Assembly: GCF_014196625.1 (NCBI RefSeq)
Contig: NZ_JACIDZ010000008.1
Span: 62,001-126,000, forward strand
Source of the DNA: Martelella radicis
GTDB taxonomy: Bacteria; Pseudomonadota; Alphaproteobacteria; Rhizobiales; Rhizobiaceae
Direction: 5' to 3'
DNA: 64,000 nucleotides
In this document: positions 34,212-42,507 of the stretch, piece after piece
Layout of the letters: the number at the start of each line of letters is the position of its first letter
Position numbering within the stretch: the first letter of the stretch is position 1
Notes under the pieces: generated by a model
What the model was told of the DNA's origin: nothing
Databases searched by the model: none
Seen by the model: only the letters and a program-made list of their open reading frames with translations
Made by a program: the position numbers and the translations under genes

Positions 34212-35372
34212 ATGCAACAGGACACGCCGCTCAGCGGCATCAGGATTGTCGAGCACGCCAGCGGCGTCGCCGGAGCCTGGGCCGGACGCCTGCTTGCCGC
34301 CATGGGGGCGGAGGTGATCATGGTCGAGCCCCCCGGGCTCTGCCCCTTGCGCAAGCGCGCGTCGCTTTTCGAAAACGGCAGCAGCGCGCTTTTCGCCTAT
34401 GTCGCGGCCGACAAGCGCAGCGTGGTTCTGGATCTTGCAACAACGGAAGGCCGGGGCGAGCTGGATGCCCTGCTTGCGGGCGCTGCCATCCTGATCGACG
34501 ACACGCCGCTTGGCGAGCGCGAGGCGCTCGGCCTCGATGAGGCCGCCATCGCCGCCCGTCACCCGGATCTTGTGCATCTTTCCGTGCTGCCTTTCGGCGC
34601 GACGGGCCCGAAGGCGGACTGGAAGGGCGAGGAAATCAATCTCATTCATGCCGGCGGCGAGGGCTATCTTCTGCCCAATGGGCTTTCGGCAACGCTGTTC
34701 CCGGACCGACCGCCGCTCAAGATCGCCGGCCACTTCGCCGAGATGCAGGGCGGCGTCGCCGCAGCGCTTGCCGGCCTTGCCGCGCTCTGGTCGGGCGAGG
34801 GGCAATTCGTCGACGTCTCGGTTCAGGACGCCAATCTCGCCGTCGGCGCCTTTGCGCTTCAGCGTTACGGCGACGGTTCGATCGAGCATCGGCTGACGCG
34901 TTCCTTCCGCTATGGCGGCGTGATCGAATGTCGCGACGGCTATGTCGAGCTGCTGACGCTGGAAGAGCGGCAGTGGCGCGGGCTTGTCGAACTCATGGGC
35001 CACCCTGAATGGGCCGCCGATGACGCCTTCAACGACGCCGTCGAACGCAGTGCGCGGGGCGAGATGATCAACCGCGAAATCCACGCCTTCGCGCGCGCCC
35101 ATGATGTCGGGGACATCGTGGCGCGGGCGCAGAAGCTCGGCGTGCCGATGGCGCGCTACAATGCGCCCGAACAGGTGCTTGCCGGCGCGCATGAGACCGC
35201 GCGCGGCATCTTCCAGAACCAGGAATGGCCGGGCGTCGGTGCATTCTCGGTGCAGACAGCGCCGTTCCGTTTCGGCGCAGAGGCGCCGCGGCTCGTAGCG
35301 CCAGCGCCTCAGCCGGGCGCCGATCAGGCGCTTGTCTCCTCGGCAACGGAAAAACGGAGGGCTTCGGCATGA
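34212..35372 (+). CDS. Class III CoA-transferase, Asp subunit of a tandem pair
   Basis: CaiB/BaiF-family protein of 386 residues with MGAEVIMVEP and DKRSVVLDL in the CoA-binding part. The expected nucleophile is Asp206 (DVSVQDANL). It overlaps the next CaiB gene by four bases (ATGA). Adjacent class III genes can encode heteromeric enzymes, as in benzylsuccinate CoA-transferase BbsEF. GAGGAGGAGG precedes the start. The predicted role is to load CoA onto the pathway acid in the cytoplasm. Confidence 0.87.
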   Translation: MQQDTPLSGIRIVEHASGVAGAWAGRLLAAMGAEVIMVEPPGLCPLRKRASLFENGSSALFAYVAADKRSVVLDLATTEGRGELDALLAGAAILIDDTPLGEREALGLDEAAIAARHPDLVHLSVLPFGATGPKADWKGEEINLIHAGGEGYLLPNGLSATLFPDRPPLKIAGHFAEMQGGVAAALAGLAALWSGEGQFVDVSVQDANLAVGAFALQRYGDGSIEHRLTRSFRYGGVIECRDGYVELLTLEERQWRGLVELMGHPEWAADDAFNDAVERSARGEMINREIHAFARAHDVGDIVARAQKLGVPMARYNAPEQVLAGAHETARGIFQNQEWPGVGAFSVQTAPFRFGAEAPRLVAPAPQPGADQALVSSATEKRRASA

Positions 35373-36562
35373 AACCGCTTGCCGGCATCAGGATCGCCGA
35401 TTTCACCGTTCATGCAGCAGGTCCCTTCTGCACGCATATGCTGTCGCAGCTCGGCGCCGAATGCATCAAGATCGAGACCGCGCTTCGGCCCGATATCTTT
35501 CGCAAATCCCATGCGGTCTACGGCCGCGCGGGACCGGCGACCTTCGACCAGGTGGCCTCCAACAAATTGTCGGTGCGGCTGAACCTCAAGCATCCCGAGG
35601 GCGTGGCGCTGGCCAAGCGGCTGGTTGCAAGCTCCGACCTGGCCGCCGAAAGCTTCCGCGCCGGGGTGATGGAGCGGCTGGGGCTCGGCTATGAGGCGCT
35701 GAAGGCGGTCAGACCCGATATCGTCATGGTCTCCGTCTCGTCATCAGGCCAGTCCGGTCCCGACAGCCATTTTGCCGGCTATGCGCCGCTGTTCGGCGCC
35801 TGGGGCGGGCTTGGGCATTTGACCGGCTACGAGGACGGTCCCCCGGTGGAAATGCGCCATGTCATGGATCATTCGGTTGGCATGAACGCAGCGCTTGCCG
35901 CCGTTGCCGCCCTGACGCGGCGCAGGCGAACGGGCGAAGGCTGCCATGTGGATATCGCCGCGCGCGAGGTTGCTTCGTCGCTCGCCGGCGACGCGATCAC
36001 GGCGGCGTCGGCCGGCGTGCCCCAGCATCGCAGGGGCAATGCCGACCCGCAATTCGCTCCGCACGGGCTTTATGCCACGCGCGAGGAAGACCGCTGGCTC
36101 TCCATCGCCGTCACCTCGGATGCCGAATGGGCAGCGCTTGCCGGCATCATCGGTCATCCGGAGCTTGCGGGGGATTCCCGTTTCGCAACCGCTGCGGCGC
36201 GCATCGAAGCGCGCGCGGCGCTGGACGCGATCATCGCCGCATGGGCGGCGGGCGTGGAGGCCGAAGCGGCGGCACGCGACCTTCAGACAAAGGGCATTGC
36301 CGCGCATGTTTCCTGGCGCGCCGCCGATATCGCCGCCGATCCTCATATGCGCGGCCGCGGCAGCGTGGTGGAGGTGACCGAGACCGACGGGAGCAAGCGC
36401 ATGGCGGCCGGCTTTCCCGCACGGTTCTCGGCAAGCGATGCGCCGGGCATGACGCGCGGCACGCCGGGTCTCGGCGAACATGAGGAATATGTTTACGGCG
36501 CGCTTCTGGGGCTTGGCCGCAAGGAACGCGCCCGGCTCGTGGAAGAGCAGGTCATCTACTGA
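35369..36562 (+). CDS. Class III CoA-transferase, Glu subunit of a tandem pair
   Basis: CaiB/BaiF-family protein of 397 residues. The N-terminus (LAGIRIADFTVHAAGPF) and LGAECIKIE motif are normal. At the nucleophile position it has Glu200 (VDIAAREVA) instead of Asp. The translational overlap with the Asp-containing gene before it suggests a heterodimer in which this subunit is structural or has altered chemistry. The start ATG 35369 is fixed by the family N-terminus; the open frame upstream lies inside the preceding gene. Confidence 0.86.
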   Translation: MKPLAGIRIADFTVHAAGPFCTHMLSQLGAECIKIETALRPDIFRKSHAVYGRAGPATFDQVASNKLSVRLNLKHPEGVALAKRLVASSDLAAESFRAGVMERLGLGYEALKAVRPDIVMVSVSSSGQSGPDSHFAGYAPLFGAWGGLGHLTGYEDGPPVEMRHVMDHSVGMNAALAAVAALTRRRRTGEGCHVDIAAREVASSLAGDAITAASAGVPQHRRGNADPQFAPHGLYATREEDRWLSIAVTSDAEWAALAGIIGHPELAGDSRFATAAARIEARAALDAIIAAWAAGVEAEAAARDLQTKGIAAHVSWRAADIAADPHMRGRGSVVEVTETDGSKRMAAGFPARFSASDAPGMTRGTPGLGEHEEYVYGALLGLGRKERARLVEEQVIY

Positions 36563-36591
36563 TCGCGACGCTGATTTGAGGGAGAGAGAGT

Positions 36592-37458
36592 TTGACAGTT
36601 GAAGCCGCAATGCGCGAGGCAGGTCCCGAAAGCGCCATCGGGCGCCGTGAGAGCAAAACCGAGACGATCCTGGCAGAACGGGTTGCAGCGCTCGTTGAGA
36701 CGCTGGAACTGCCGGACATGCCGGTTGCAGGCCAGGCCTTGCCGGCGGGGTTTCACTGGCTGTTCTTCAACCCCTTCGTCCGTCGTTCCAGTCTCGGCGT
36801 CGATGGTCATCCGAAGACCGGCGGCTTCCTGCCCGATACCGGCCTGCCGCGTCGCATGTGGGCCGGCGGCCGCATCTCCTATCACGCGCCGCTTGCCGTC
36901 GGCGCGGTCGCCGAGAAGGAGAGCGAAATCCTCGATGTCGTCGAAAAGAACGGTCGCGCCGGACGCCTTGTCTTCGTCACCGTCCGCCACCGGATTTCAA
37001 GTGGCGGGACGCTTTGCATCGAGGAGGAACAGGACATCGTCTATCGCGAGCCGCCGGCGGCCGATGCGCCGAAGCCGGTTCCGGCCGCAGCCCCCGACGG
37101 GGCGGCCTGGACCAGGGAGGTCAAGCCTGATCCCGTCCTGCTGTTCCGTTATTCGGCGCTGACCTATAACGGCCATCGCATCCATTACGACCGACCCTAT
37201 GCCACGCAAGAGGAGGGCTATCTGGGCCTCGTCGTCCACGGGCCGCTGGTCGCCACGCTGCTGCAGGATTTCGCCCATCGCTGCCGGCCGGAGGAAAGGC
37301 TGACGCGGTTCGAATTTCGCGGCATGGCGCCGCTCTTCGTCGATGACAGCTTTGCGCTGGAAGCAGCGGAAGGCGAGACGCCGGACCGCCTTTCGCTCTG
37401 GGCCAGGGGCCCTAACGGCGAACTGGCGATGAAGGCCGAAGCGGTGTTCGGGGGGTGA
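36592..37458 (+). CDS. Mesaconyl/itaconyl-CoA hydratase-like protein (FAS1-DH/MaoC, HTD2 type)
   Basis: A 288-residue double hot-dog protein. The stretch FRYSALTYNGHRIHYDRPYA followed by GLVVHGPLVATLL is the hallmark of the group containing mesaconyl-C4-CoA hydratase and itaconyl-CoA hydratase, and it includes the His and Asp expected for catalysis. It likely hydrates an unsaturated dicarboxylic acyl-CoA made by the CoA-transferase pair. The start is a TTG (36592) after GGGAGAGAGAG; ATG 36610 is an alternative. The stop shares one base with the lyase start. Confidence 0.85.
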   Translation: MTVEAAMREAGPESAIGRRESKTETILAERVAALVETLELPDMPVAGQALPAGFHWLFFNPFVRRSSLGVDGHPKTGGFLPDTGLPRRMWAGGRISYHAPLAVGAVAEKESEILDVVEKNGRAGRLVFVTVRHRISSGGTLCIEEEQDIVYREPPAADAPKPVPAAAPDGAAWTREVKPDPVLLFRYSALTYNGHRIHYDRPYATQEEGYLGLVVHGPLVATLLQDFAHRCRPEERLTRFEFRGMAPLFVDDSFALEAAEGETPDRLSLWARGPNGELAMKAEAVFGG

Positions 37459-38261
37459 TGTCGATGACCATCCCACGAAGCTATCTGTTCGTGCCGGGAA
37501 GCCGCCCCGACCGTTTCGCAAAGGCCGCGGCCGCCGGGGCAGGTGCGGTGATCTTCGATCTCGAGGATGCCGTCGGTCACGAGGACAAGGATGCCGCCCG
37601 TGCCCATGTCGCGCAATGGTTCGCCGAGGGCGGCGATGGCCTTGTGCGCATCAACGGGATCGATACGCCCTGGCATGACGACGATATCGCGGCGCTGCGC
37701 GATATTGCGGCAGAGATCATGGTTCCCAAGGCCGCGCCGGCGGCGATGGCGGATGTTGCGGCACGGCTTCCCGGGCGCCAGCTGCTGGCGCTGGTGGAAA
37801 CCGTTGCTGGTTTTGCCGCGCTGCGCGACACGGTCAATACGCCAGGCCTGATGCGACTTGCCTTCGGCAATCTCGATTTCAGTGCCGATGCGCGCATTCC
37901 CGAGGGCGGCCACGGGCTGGATCACGCCCGTTTCGAGCTTGTGCTTGCCTCGCGGCTCGGTGGCCTCCTGCCGCCGATCGACGGCGTCACCACGGCGCTT
38001 GCCGATCCGGAGGCGATCGCGCGCGACGTGCGCCATGCCCGGTCGATGGGCTTCGGCGCCAAACTGTGCATCCATCCGGCTCAGGTCGCGCCTGTCAATG
38101 AGGGCTTCGCGCCGAGCAACGAGGAAGTCGTCTGGGCGCGCCGGGTGATCGCGGCGCTTGAGGGCGCGAAGGGCGCGGCCGTGCAACTCGACGGCAAGAT
38201 GATCGACCGCCCGCTGATCGATCACGCACGGCACATCCTTCAGGGCATCGATCCGGCATAG
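37458..38261 (+). CDS. CitE-like acyl-CoA lyase (HpcH/HpaI family; malyl/citramalyl-CoA lyase type)
   Basis: A 267-residue TIM-barrel lyase close to citrate lyase beta. The motifs SYLFVPGSRPDRF, GAVIFDLEDAV and KLCIHPAQV are intact, giving the Arg, Glu and Asp for Mg and substrate. Following an unsaturated-acyl-CoA hydratase it would split a hydroxyacyl-CoA such as citramalyl-, malyl- or methylmalyl-CoA into an acetyl- or propionyl-CoA and a keto acid. ATG 37458 overlaps the preceding stop (TGATG); GTG 37455 is less likely. Last gene of the operon. Confidence 0.88.
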   Translation: MSMTIPRSYLFVPGSRPDRFAKAAAAGAGAVIFDLEDAVGHEDKDAARAHVAQWFAEGGDGLVRINGIDTPWHDDDIAALRDIAAEIMVPKAAPAAMADVAARLPGRQLLALVETVAGFAALRDTVNTPGLMRLAFGNLDFSADARIPEGGHGLDHARFELVLASRLGGLLPPIDGVTTALADPEAIARDVRHARSMGFGAKLCIHPAQVAPVNEGFAPSNEEVVWARRVIAALEGAKGAAVQLDGKMIDRPLIDHARHILQGIDPA

Positions 38262-38289
38262 GAGCGGACGGCCGCTTGCGAATTCATCG

Positions 38290-38309
38290 GTTGCGGCAGG
38301 ACCCGCAAC
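38290..38309. terminator. Hairpin between convergent genes
   Basis: GTTGCGG-CAGGAC-CCGCAAC lies in the 63-base gap between the lyase gene (plus) and a CoA-transferase gene (minus). It probably serves as a bidirectional terminator; only a short T-run follows on the plus strand. Confidence 0.5.
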
Positions 38310-38324
38310 TCAGTGCGGTTTTCC

Positions 38325-39563
38325 TCAACCATCCTGTGTACAGCTTCCCATGCGTGCGCCTATGGCGGAGCGCGCAAGCAACTCCTCGCACTCCTCTCTG
38401 GAATAGCCGAGTTCTTCCATCAGCACGGCTTGCGTGTCTTCGCCAAGCCGTGAGGGCGCGAAGGCATTGCTGGCCGGCTTGCCGTCAAACAGGATCGGCC
38501 CGCGCACCATTTTCAACTCGCCGATCTCGGGATGTCGGACCGTCTCGACCAGACCATGCGCCTTCACATGGTCCTGTTCCAGCGCTTCGCCGATCGAGAG
38601 GATCGGCGCATTGGGCACGTCGAAGGTCGACAGTCTCTCCAGCCAGTAGGCCGTGTCGTCCCGGATCATGCGTTCATTGATGATCGGCTCCAGCAGATCA
38701 CGGTTTTCAAGCCGTGCCTGATAGAGGGAAAACCGGGGGTCGTCGATCAGATCCTCGCGTCCGAGACACCTGGCGAAATTGTGCCAGAAGCGCTCGGTCA
38801 GGCAGGCGACGATGACATAGCCGTCCGATGTCGGGAACGAGCCGTAGGGCACGATGCTCTGGTGTTTCGTGCCGACCGGTTTCGGGCTCTCGCCGGTCAG
38901 GAAATAGATCTGCGAAAGATAGCCCTGCATGGCGATCAGGCTGTCGAGCATGGCCACTTCCACATGCCGCCCGTGTCCCGTCACGTCGCGCTCATGCAAG
39001 GCGGCGAGAATGCCGAACACGGAGAAGATGCTGCCCGCCATGTCGCCAAGCGGCAGGCCGAGCTTGTTGGGCGGCTGGCCGGGCTCGCGGTTGACGCTCA
39101 TCACGCCCGAAAGCGCCTGGGCAACGATGTCGAAGGCCGGGCGGTCGCGGTGCGGACTGTTGGCGCCGAAGCCCGAGATCGAGCAGTAGATCAGGCCCGG
39201 ATTTTCCGCCTTCAACGCCTCATGGCCGAGCCCGAGGCGATCCATGACGCCCGGCCGGAAGTTTTCCAGAACGATATCGCTTCTGGCGGCAAGTTCGCGG
39301 GCGACCTTGACGCCCTCGGGCTTTTTCAGGTCGAGAGCGACGCTCTTCTTGGAGCGGTTGAGCGCGATGTAATAGTGGCTCATGCCGTCCCTGAAGGGCG
39401 GAAAGCCGCGCGTTTCATCGCCCTTTTCGATCGGCTCGACCTTGATGACCTCGGCGCCGAGATCGGCCAGCACCATGGATGCGTAGGGGCCGGAGAGGAT
39501 GCGCGAGAAATCGAGAACCCTGATGCCCGAAAGAGGGCCCTTGCTTTCGCTATTGTCTGTCAT
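38325..39563 (-). CDS. Class III CoA-transferase (CaiB/BaiF family)
   Basis: CaiB/BaiF enzyme of 412 residues, a standard member: LSGIRVLDFSRILSGPYASM, LGAEVIKVEP, LNRSKKSVALDL and the nucleophile Asp207 in VAMLDSL. ATG 39563 is chosen because AAGGGAGGG stands just ahead. It overlaps the thioesterase gene by 14 bases and is transcribed with it and iclR. It could exchange CoA between the pathway acid and succinyl- or acetyl-CoA, as an alternative to the ATP-driven ligase on the other strand. Confidence 0.9.
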   Translation of the reverse strand: MTDNSESKGPLSGIRVLDFSRILSGPYASMVLADLGAEVIKVEPIEKGDETRGFPPFRDGMSHYYIALNRSKKSVALDLKKPEGVKVARELAARSDIVLENFRPGVMDRLGLGHEALKAENPGLIYCSISGFGANSPHRDRPAFDIVAQALSGVMSVNREPGQPPNKLGLPLGDMAGSIFSVFGILAALHERDVTGHGRHVEVAMLDSLIAMQGYLSQIYFLTGESPKPVGTKHQSIVPYGSFPTSDGYVIVACLTERFWHNFARCLGREDLIDDPRFSLYQARLENRDLLEPIINERMIRDDTAYWLERLSTFDVPNAPILSIGEALEQDHVKAHGLVETVRHPEIGELKMVRGPILFDGKPASNAFAPSRLGEDTQAVLMEELGYSREECEELLARSAIGARMGSCTQDG

Positions 39564-39981
39564 CCGGCCCTCCCTTTCGTGCAATCTTCATCACGGCGGT
39601 TGCCAGCGCGACGGTGCGTTCCCCCTCGCACACTTCCGCGTCGAGGAAGACCAGCGAACCGGCGACATGCCGCACATTCGCTTTTGCCTCAAGGCGCGCA
39701 CCGGGTTTCGCGCTGGCGGCAAAACGCGTGTCGATCTGAACCGTCACCACCGGCGCCCTGCCTGCGGCGTGCCAGGCGACGAGCGCGATGGCCTGATCGA
39801 CGAGCCCCGTGATCACGCCGCCATGCACCAGGCCGAGCGCGTTGGCGTGCGCCTCGCCGGTTTCAAGCGCATAGGTGAAGCCGCCGTCCTGCCGCCGCCT
39901 TGCATGAAGCGGCCCGATGCCGGCCATGAACCCGCCTGCCTTCAGGGGCTTCCAGCCTTCCTCCTCCCGAATTTCCGTCAC
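39550..39981 (-). CDS. PaaI family hot-dog thioesterase
   Basis: A 143-residue single hot-dog thioesterase with the family stretch LGLVHGGVITGLVDQAIALVAW (active-site His-Gly-Gly plus the following acidic residue). It hydrolyses acyl-CoAs, here probably releasing CoA trapped in dead-end esters of the local pathway. It lies three bases after the iclR stop and overlaps the CoA-transferase start. Confidence 0.85.
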   Translation of the reverse strand: MTEIREEEGWKPLKAGGFMAGIGPLHARRRQDGGFTYALETGEAHANALGLVHGGVITGLVDQAIALVAWHAAGRAPVVTVQIDTRFAASAKPGARLEAKANVRHVAGSLVFLDAEVCEGERTVALATAVMKIARKGGPDDRQ

Positions 39982-39984
39982 GTC

Positions 39985-40770
39985 TCAACTCCCTGTCGAA
40001 ATTTCCATCTGCTCTATCTCGCCGCGCACGGCCTTCAGCGCCTCGGCGAGTTTCGGCACATCCTCCTTCTCGAGGCGTTCGGTGATGCCGATCGCGACCA
40101 GCGAGCGGATCATCTGGCCCTTGGCATTGAAGATCGGCACGGCGACCACGGTGACCCCGGAAATGTAGATGCCGCGATCGACGGCATAGCCGCGCGTCCG
40201 GGCCTCGCCGATCTCGGCAAGCCAGTCCTCGAATGTCGGCGGGTGATCCCAGATCAGCTTCTCGAACCTTTTCCGCAGCGCATCCTCGTCGAGCGCGCTG
40301 AAGGCCGCGAACAGCCGGCCTGTGGCCGAGATCAGGACCGGAAAGCGCGAACCGAGGTCGACCTGCAGGCGAAAGGGCAGGGTCGACTGCGAGAGCGCGA
40401 CCACCACCATCTGCCCCGGCTCGGCGAGCTGGGTCGCAATCGCGGTGACGCCGAAGCGCGTCGACAGGGCAGAAAGATGCGGCTGCACAAGCGTGGAGAA
40501 GGTGTTCTTCTGCAGCGCCGCGCGGGCAAGCGGCAGGATGCCGATGCCGATCGAATAACGCTTGGTCTGCGTGTCGAACTCGACCAGCCCCTCATCCTGC
40601 AGGACGCGCAGGATGTGCAGGCAGGTGCTGGGAATAAGGCCCAGTTCGCGGGCGATCGGGTTCACGCCGGCCGGCTCGCTGCTGCGCGCCAGAAACCGCA
40701 ATATCGCCACCGCTCGGGTGACGGCGGGCACCTGCCGCTTGTTCGTCTGACCGCTCTCGTCCTCAGCCAT
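39985..40770 (-). CDS. IclR family transcriptional regulator
   Basis: A 261-residue regulator with an N-terminal winged helix (AVAILRFLARSSEPAGVNPIAREL, quoted in part as AVAILRFLA and IARELGLIP) and a C-terminal GAF-like effector domain (residues about 90-255). GGGAGGG precedes the start. It is divergent from the acyl-CoA ligase operon, and the shared 141-base gap holds palindromes. IclR proteins often control aromatic or short organic acid breakdown and may activate or repress. Confidence 0.9.
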   Translation of the reverse strand: MAEDESGQTNKRQVPAVTRAVAILRFLARSSEPAGVNPIARELGLIPSTCLHILRVLQDEGLVEFDTQTKRYSIGIGILPLARAALQKNTFSTLVQPHLSALSTRFGVTAIATQLAEPGQMVVVALSQSTLPFRLQVDLGSRFPVLISATGRLFAAFSALDEDALRKRFEKLIWDHPPTFEDWLAEIGEARTRGYAVDRGIYISGVTVVAVPIFNAKGQMIRSLVAIGITERLEKEDVPKLAEALKAVRGEIEQMEISTGS

Positions 40771-40796
40771 TTCATCCCTCCCGAATGTCCATTTTC

Positions 40797-40833
40797 ATTG
40801 TATATATACAATAAGAATAACATATTGACAATA
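40797..40833. promoter_or_regulatory. Two perfect palindromes in the iclR/ligase divergent promoter
   Basis: ATTGTATATATACAAT (40797-40812, 16 bases) and TATTGACAATA (40823-40833, odd-centred) are perfect dyads. The second contains a TTGACA -35 word for rightward transcription. TTGACAA (40825-40831) is mirrored by TTGTCAA (40854-40860). They are the best candidates for IclR operators. Confidence 0.6.
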
Positions 40834-40911
40834 AGCTAGATGTTTCTCTACCTTTGTCAATGAGCACGGCGGCGGAACAAGCCGCTGTGGAGGAATTGGG
40901 AGGAGAGCTGC

Positions 40912-42471
40912 ATGGTCCGGTTGACGGATTTCACGTCCTATGCGGATGCGCAGAAGCACTACAGCAAGGAAGCGCTCTGGGAGCTGTTCGACGGCGACCG
41001 GGCACATTTCAACATCGCGCATGAATGTATCGACCGGCATGCCGACGGCGACCGGGTTGCCCTCAGGATCGCCCATGCCGATGGTCACGACGAGATCATC
41101 ACCTTCGAGGAAATCGCCCGCCGGTCTTCGCAGATCGCGCATTTTCTCAAAGGGAAGGGCATCGGCAAGGGCGACCGCATCGCGGTGATGATCGAGCCGT
41201 CCCTGCCATTTTATGCGGCGATCTTCGGGGCAATGAAGCTTGGCGCCGTGGCCGTGCCGCTGTTCACGCTCTTCGGGCCCGAAGGCATCCGCCTCAGGGT
41301 CAATGACTGCAAGCCGAAGCTGTTCTTCACCAATGCCGAAAAGGCCGATGATGCGCGCGAGGCGGGGGCCGGGAACGTGACGGTTGCCGACAGCGACCTT
41401 CTTGCAAGCCTCGATGATCTTCCCGTCCGGTTCGAATGCGAAACGGCGGGCAATGATCTTGCGGTCCTGCAATACACATCCGGCACGACAAGGCTTCTGC
41501 CGGCGGCCGTGGAGCACTCTCACCGTTCCATCGTGACGCTGATGGTGGCAGCGCTCTATGCCACGGGCATCCGTCCCGGCGACCGTTTCTTCTGCCCGTC
41601 ATCGCCCGCCTGGGGGCATGGCCTGTGGCATGGCACGCTGGCACCGCTGGCGCTCGGTGTGTCGACCGGCACGTTCTCCGGCAAGTTCGATCCGGTCCGC
41701 CTCCTGAAGGCGCTGCATGATTTCGAGATCACCAATCTGACGGCCGCCGCCACCCATTACCGGATGATGCGCAATTGCGGCGAGGCGGAGAACTACGACT
41801 ACTGTTTCGACAAGCTGTCCTTTACCGGCGAGCCGATCGACAGCGAGACCGCGGCCTATGTCGAGCGGGTGTTCGGCACCAAGGTGCGCTCCATGTACGG
41901 CACCACCGAGATCGGCGTGATCATCGCCAATTATCCGGGCGCCGACGATCTCGAAGTTCGCGACGGCGCCATGGGCAAGCCGGTCCCCGGTGTCGAGGTC
42001 GCCGTGCACCGGCCCGACGGCACGGACTGCGACCCCGGCGAGACCGGCGAGCTGATGGTGCTGAAGGGCGGCGAGTGGTTCCCGACAAAGGATCTCGGCA
42101 GGGTCGATGAGGACGGCTATTTCTATCACGGCGGCCGCGCCGACGATGTCATCATTTCCGCAGGCTGGACCATTGGCGCGGTCGAGGTCGAGGACGCGAT
42201 CCTCAGCCATCCCGCCGTTGCCGAATGCGGCGTGATCGGCACGCCCGACAGCGTGCGCGGCCAGGTCGTCAAGGCCTATATCATTTTGAAGGGCGAGGAG
42301 GAGGACGGGCTGAAGCAGAGCATTCAGGATCATGTCCGCGCCCGCCTCGCCCGCCACGAATATCCGCGCCAGATCGCCTTCGTTTCCGAACTGCCAAAGA
42401 CGCAGGCCGGCAAGGTGAACCGCAAGATCCTGCGGGCGCAGGACCAGGAGAATTTGGCCGCCGCCCGCTAG
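40912..42471 (+). CDS. AMP-forming acyl-CoA synthetase
   Basis: Adenylate-forming ligase of 519 residues that would activate a carboxylic acid with ATP and CoA. The AMP-binding loop is YTSGTTRLLPAAVEHSH, a variant of the usual TSGTTGxPKG. The A5 motif (MYGTTEIGV), the A7/A8 hinge region and the C-terminal catalytic Lys in PKTQAGKVNRKIL are present. GGGAGGAG precedes the start. As first gene of an operon with a TRAP transporter and MCC, it most likely activates the imported acid. Confidence 0.9.
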   Translation: MVRLTDFTSYADAQKHYSKEALWELFDGDRAHFNIAHECIDRHADGDRVALRIAHADGHDEIITFEEIARRSSQIAHFLKGKGIGKGDRIAVMIEPSLPFYAAIFGAMKLGAVAVPLFTLFGPEGIRLRVNDCKPKLFFTNAEKADDAREAGAGNVTVADSDLLASLDDLPVRFECETAGNDLAVLQYTSGTTRLLPAAVEHSHRSIVTLMVAALYATGIRPGDRFFCPSSPAWGHGLWHGTLAPLALGVSTGTFSGKFDPVRLLKALHDFEITNLTAAATHYRMMRNCGEAENYDYCFDKLSFTGEPIDSETAAYVERVFGTKVRSMYGTTEIGVIIANYPGADDLEVRDGAMGKPVPGVEVAVHRPDGTDCDPGETGELMVLKGGEWFPTKDLGRVDEDGYFYHGGRADDVIISAGWTIGAVEVEDAILSHPAVAECGVIGTPDSVRGQVVKAYIILKGEEEDGLKQSIQDHVRARLARHEYPRQIAFVSELPKTQAGKVNRKILRAQDQENLAAAR

Positions 42472-42507
42472 GCGGCAGCGCGCAATCATCTTCCAAGGAG
42501 GAACAAG

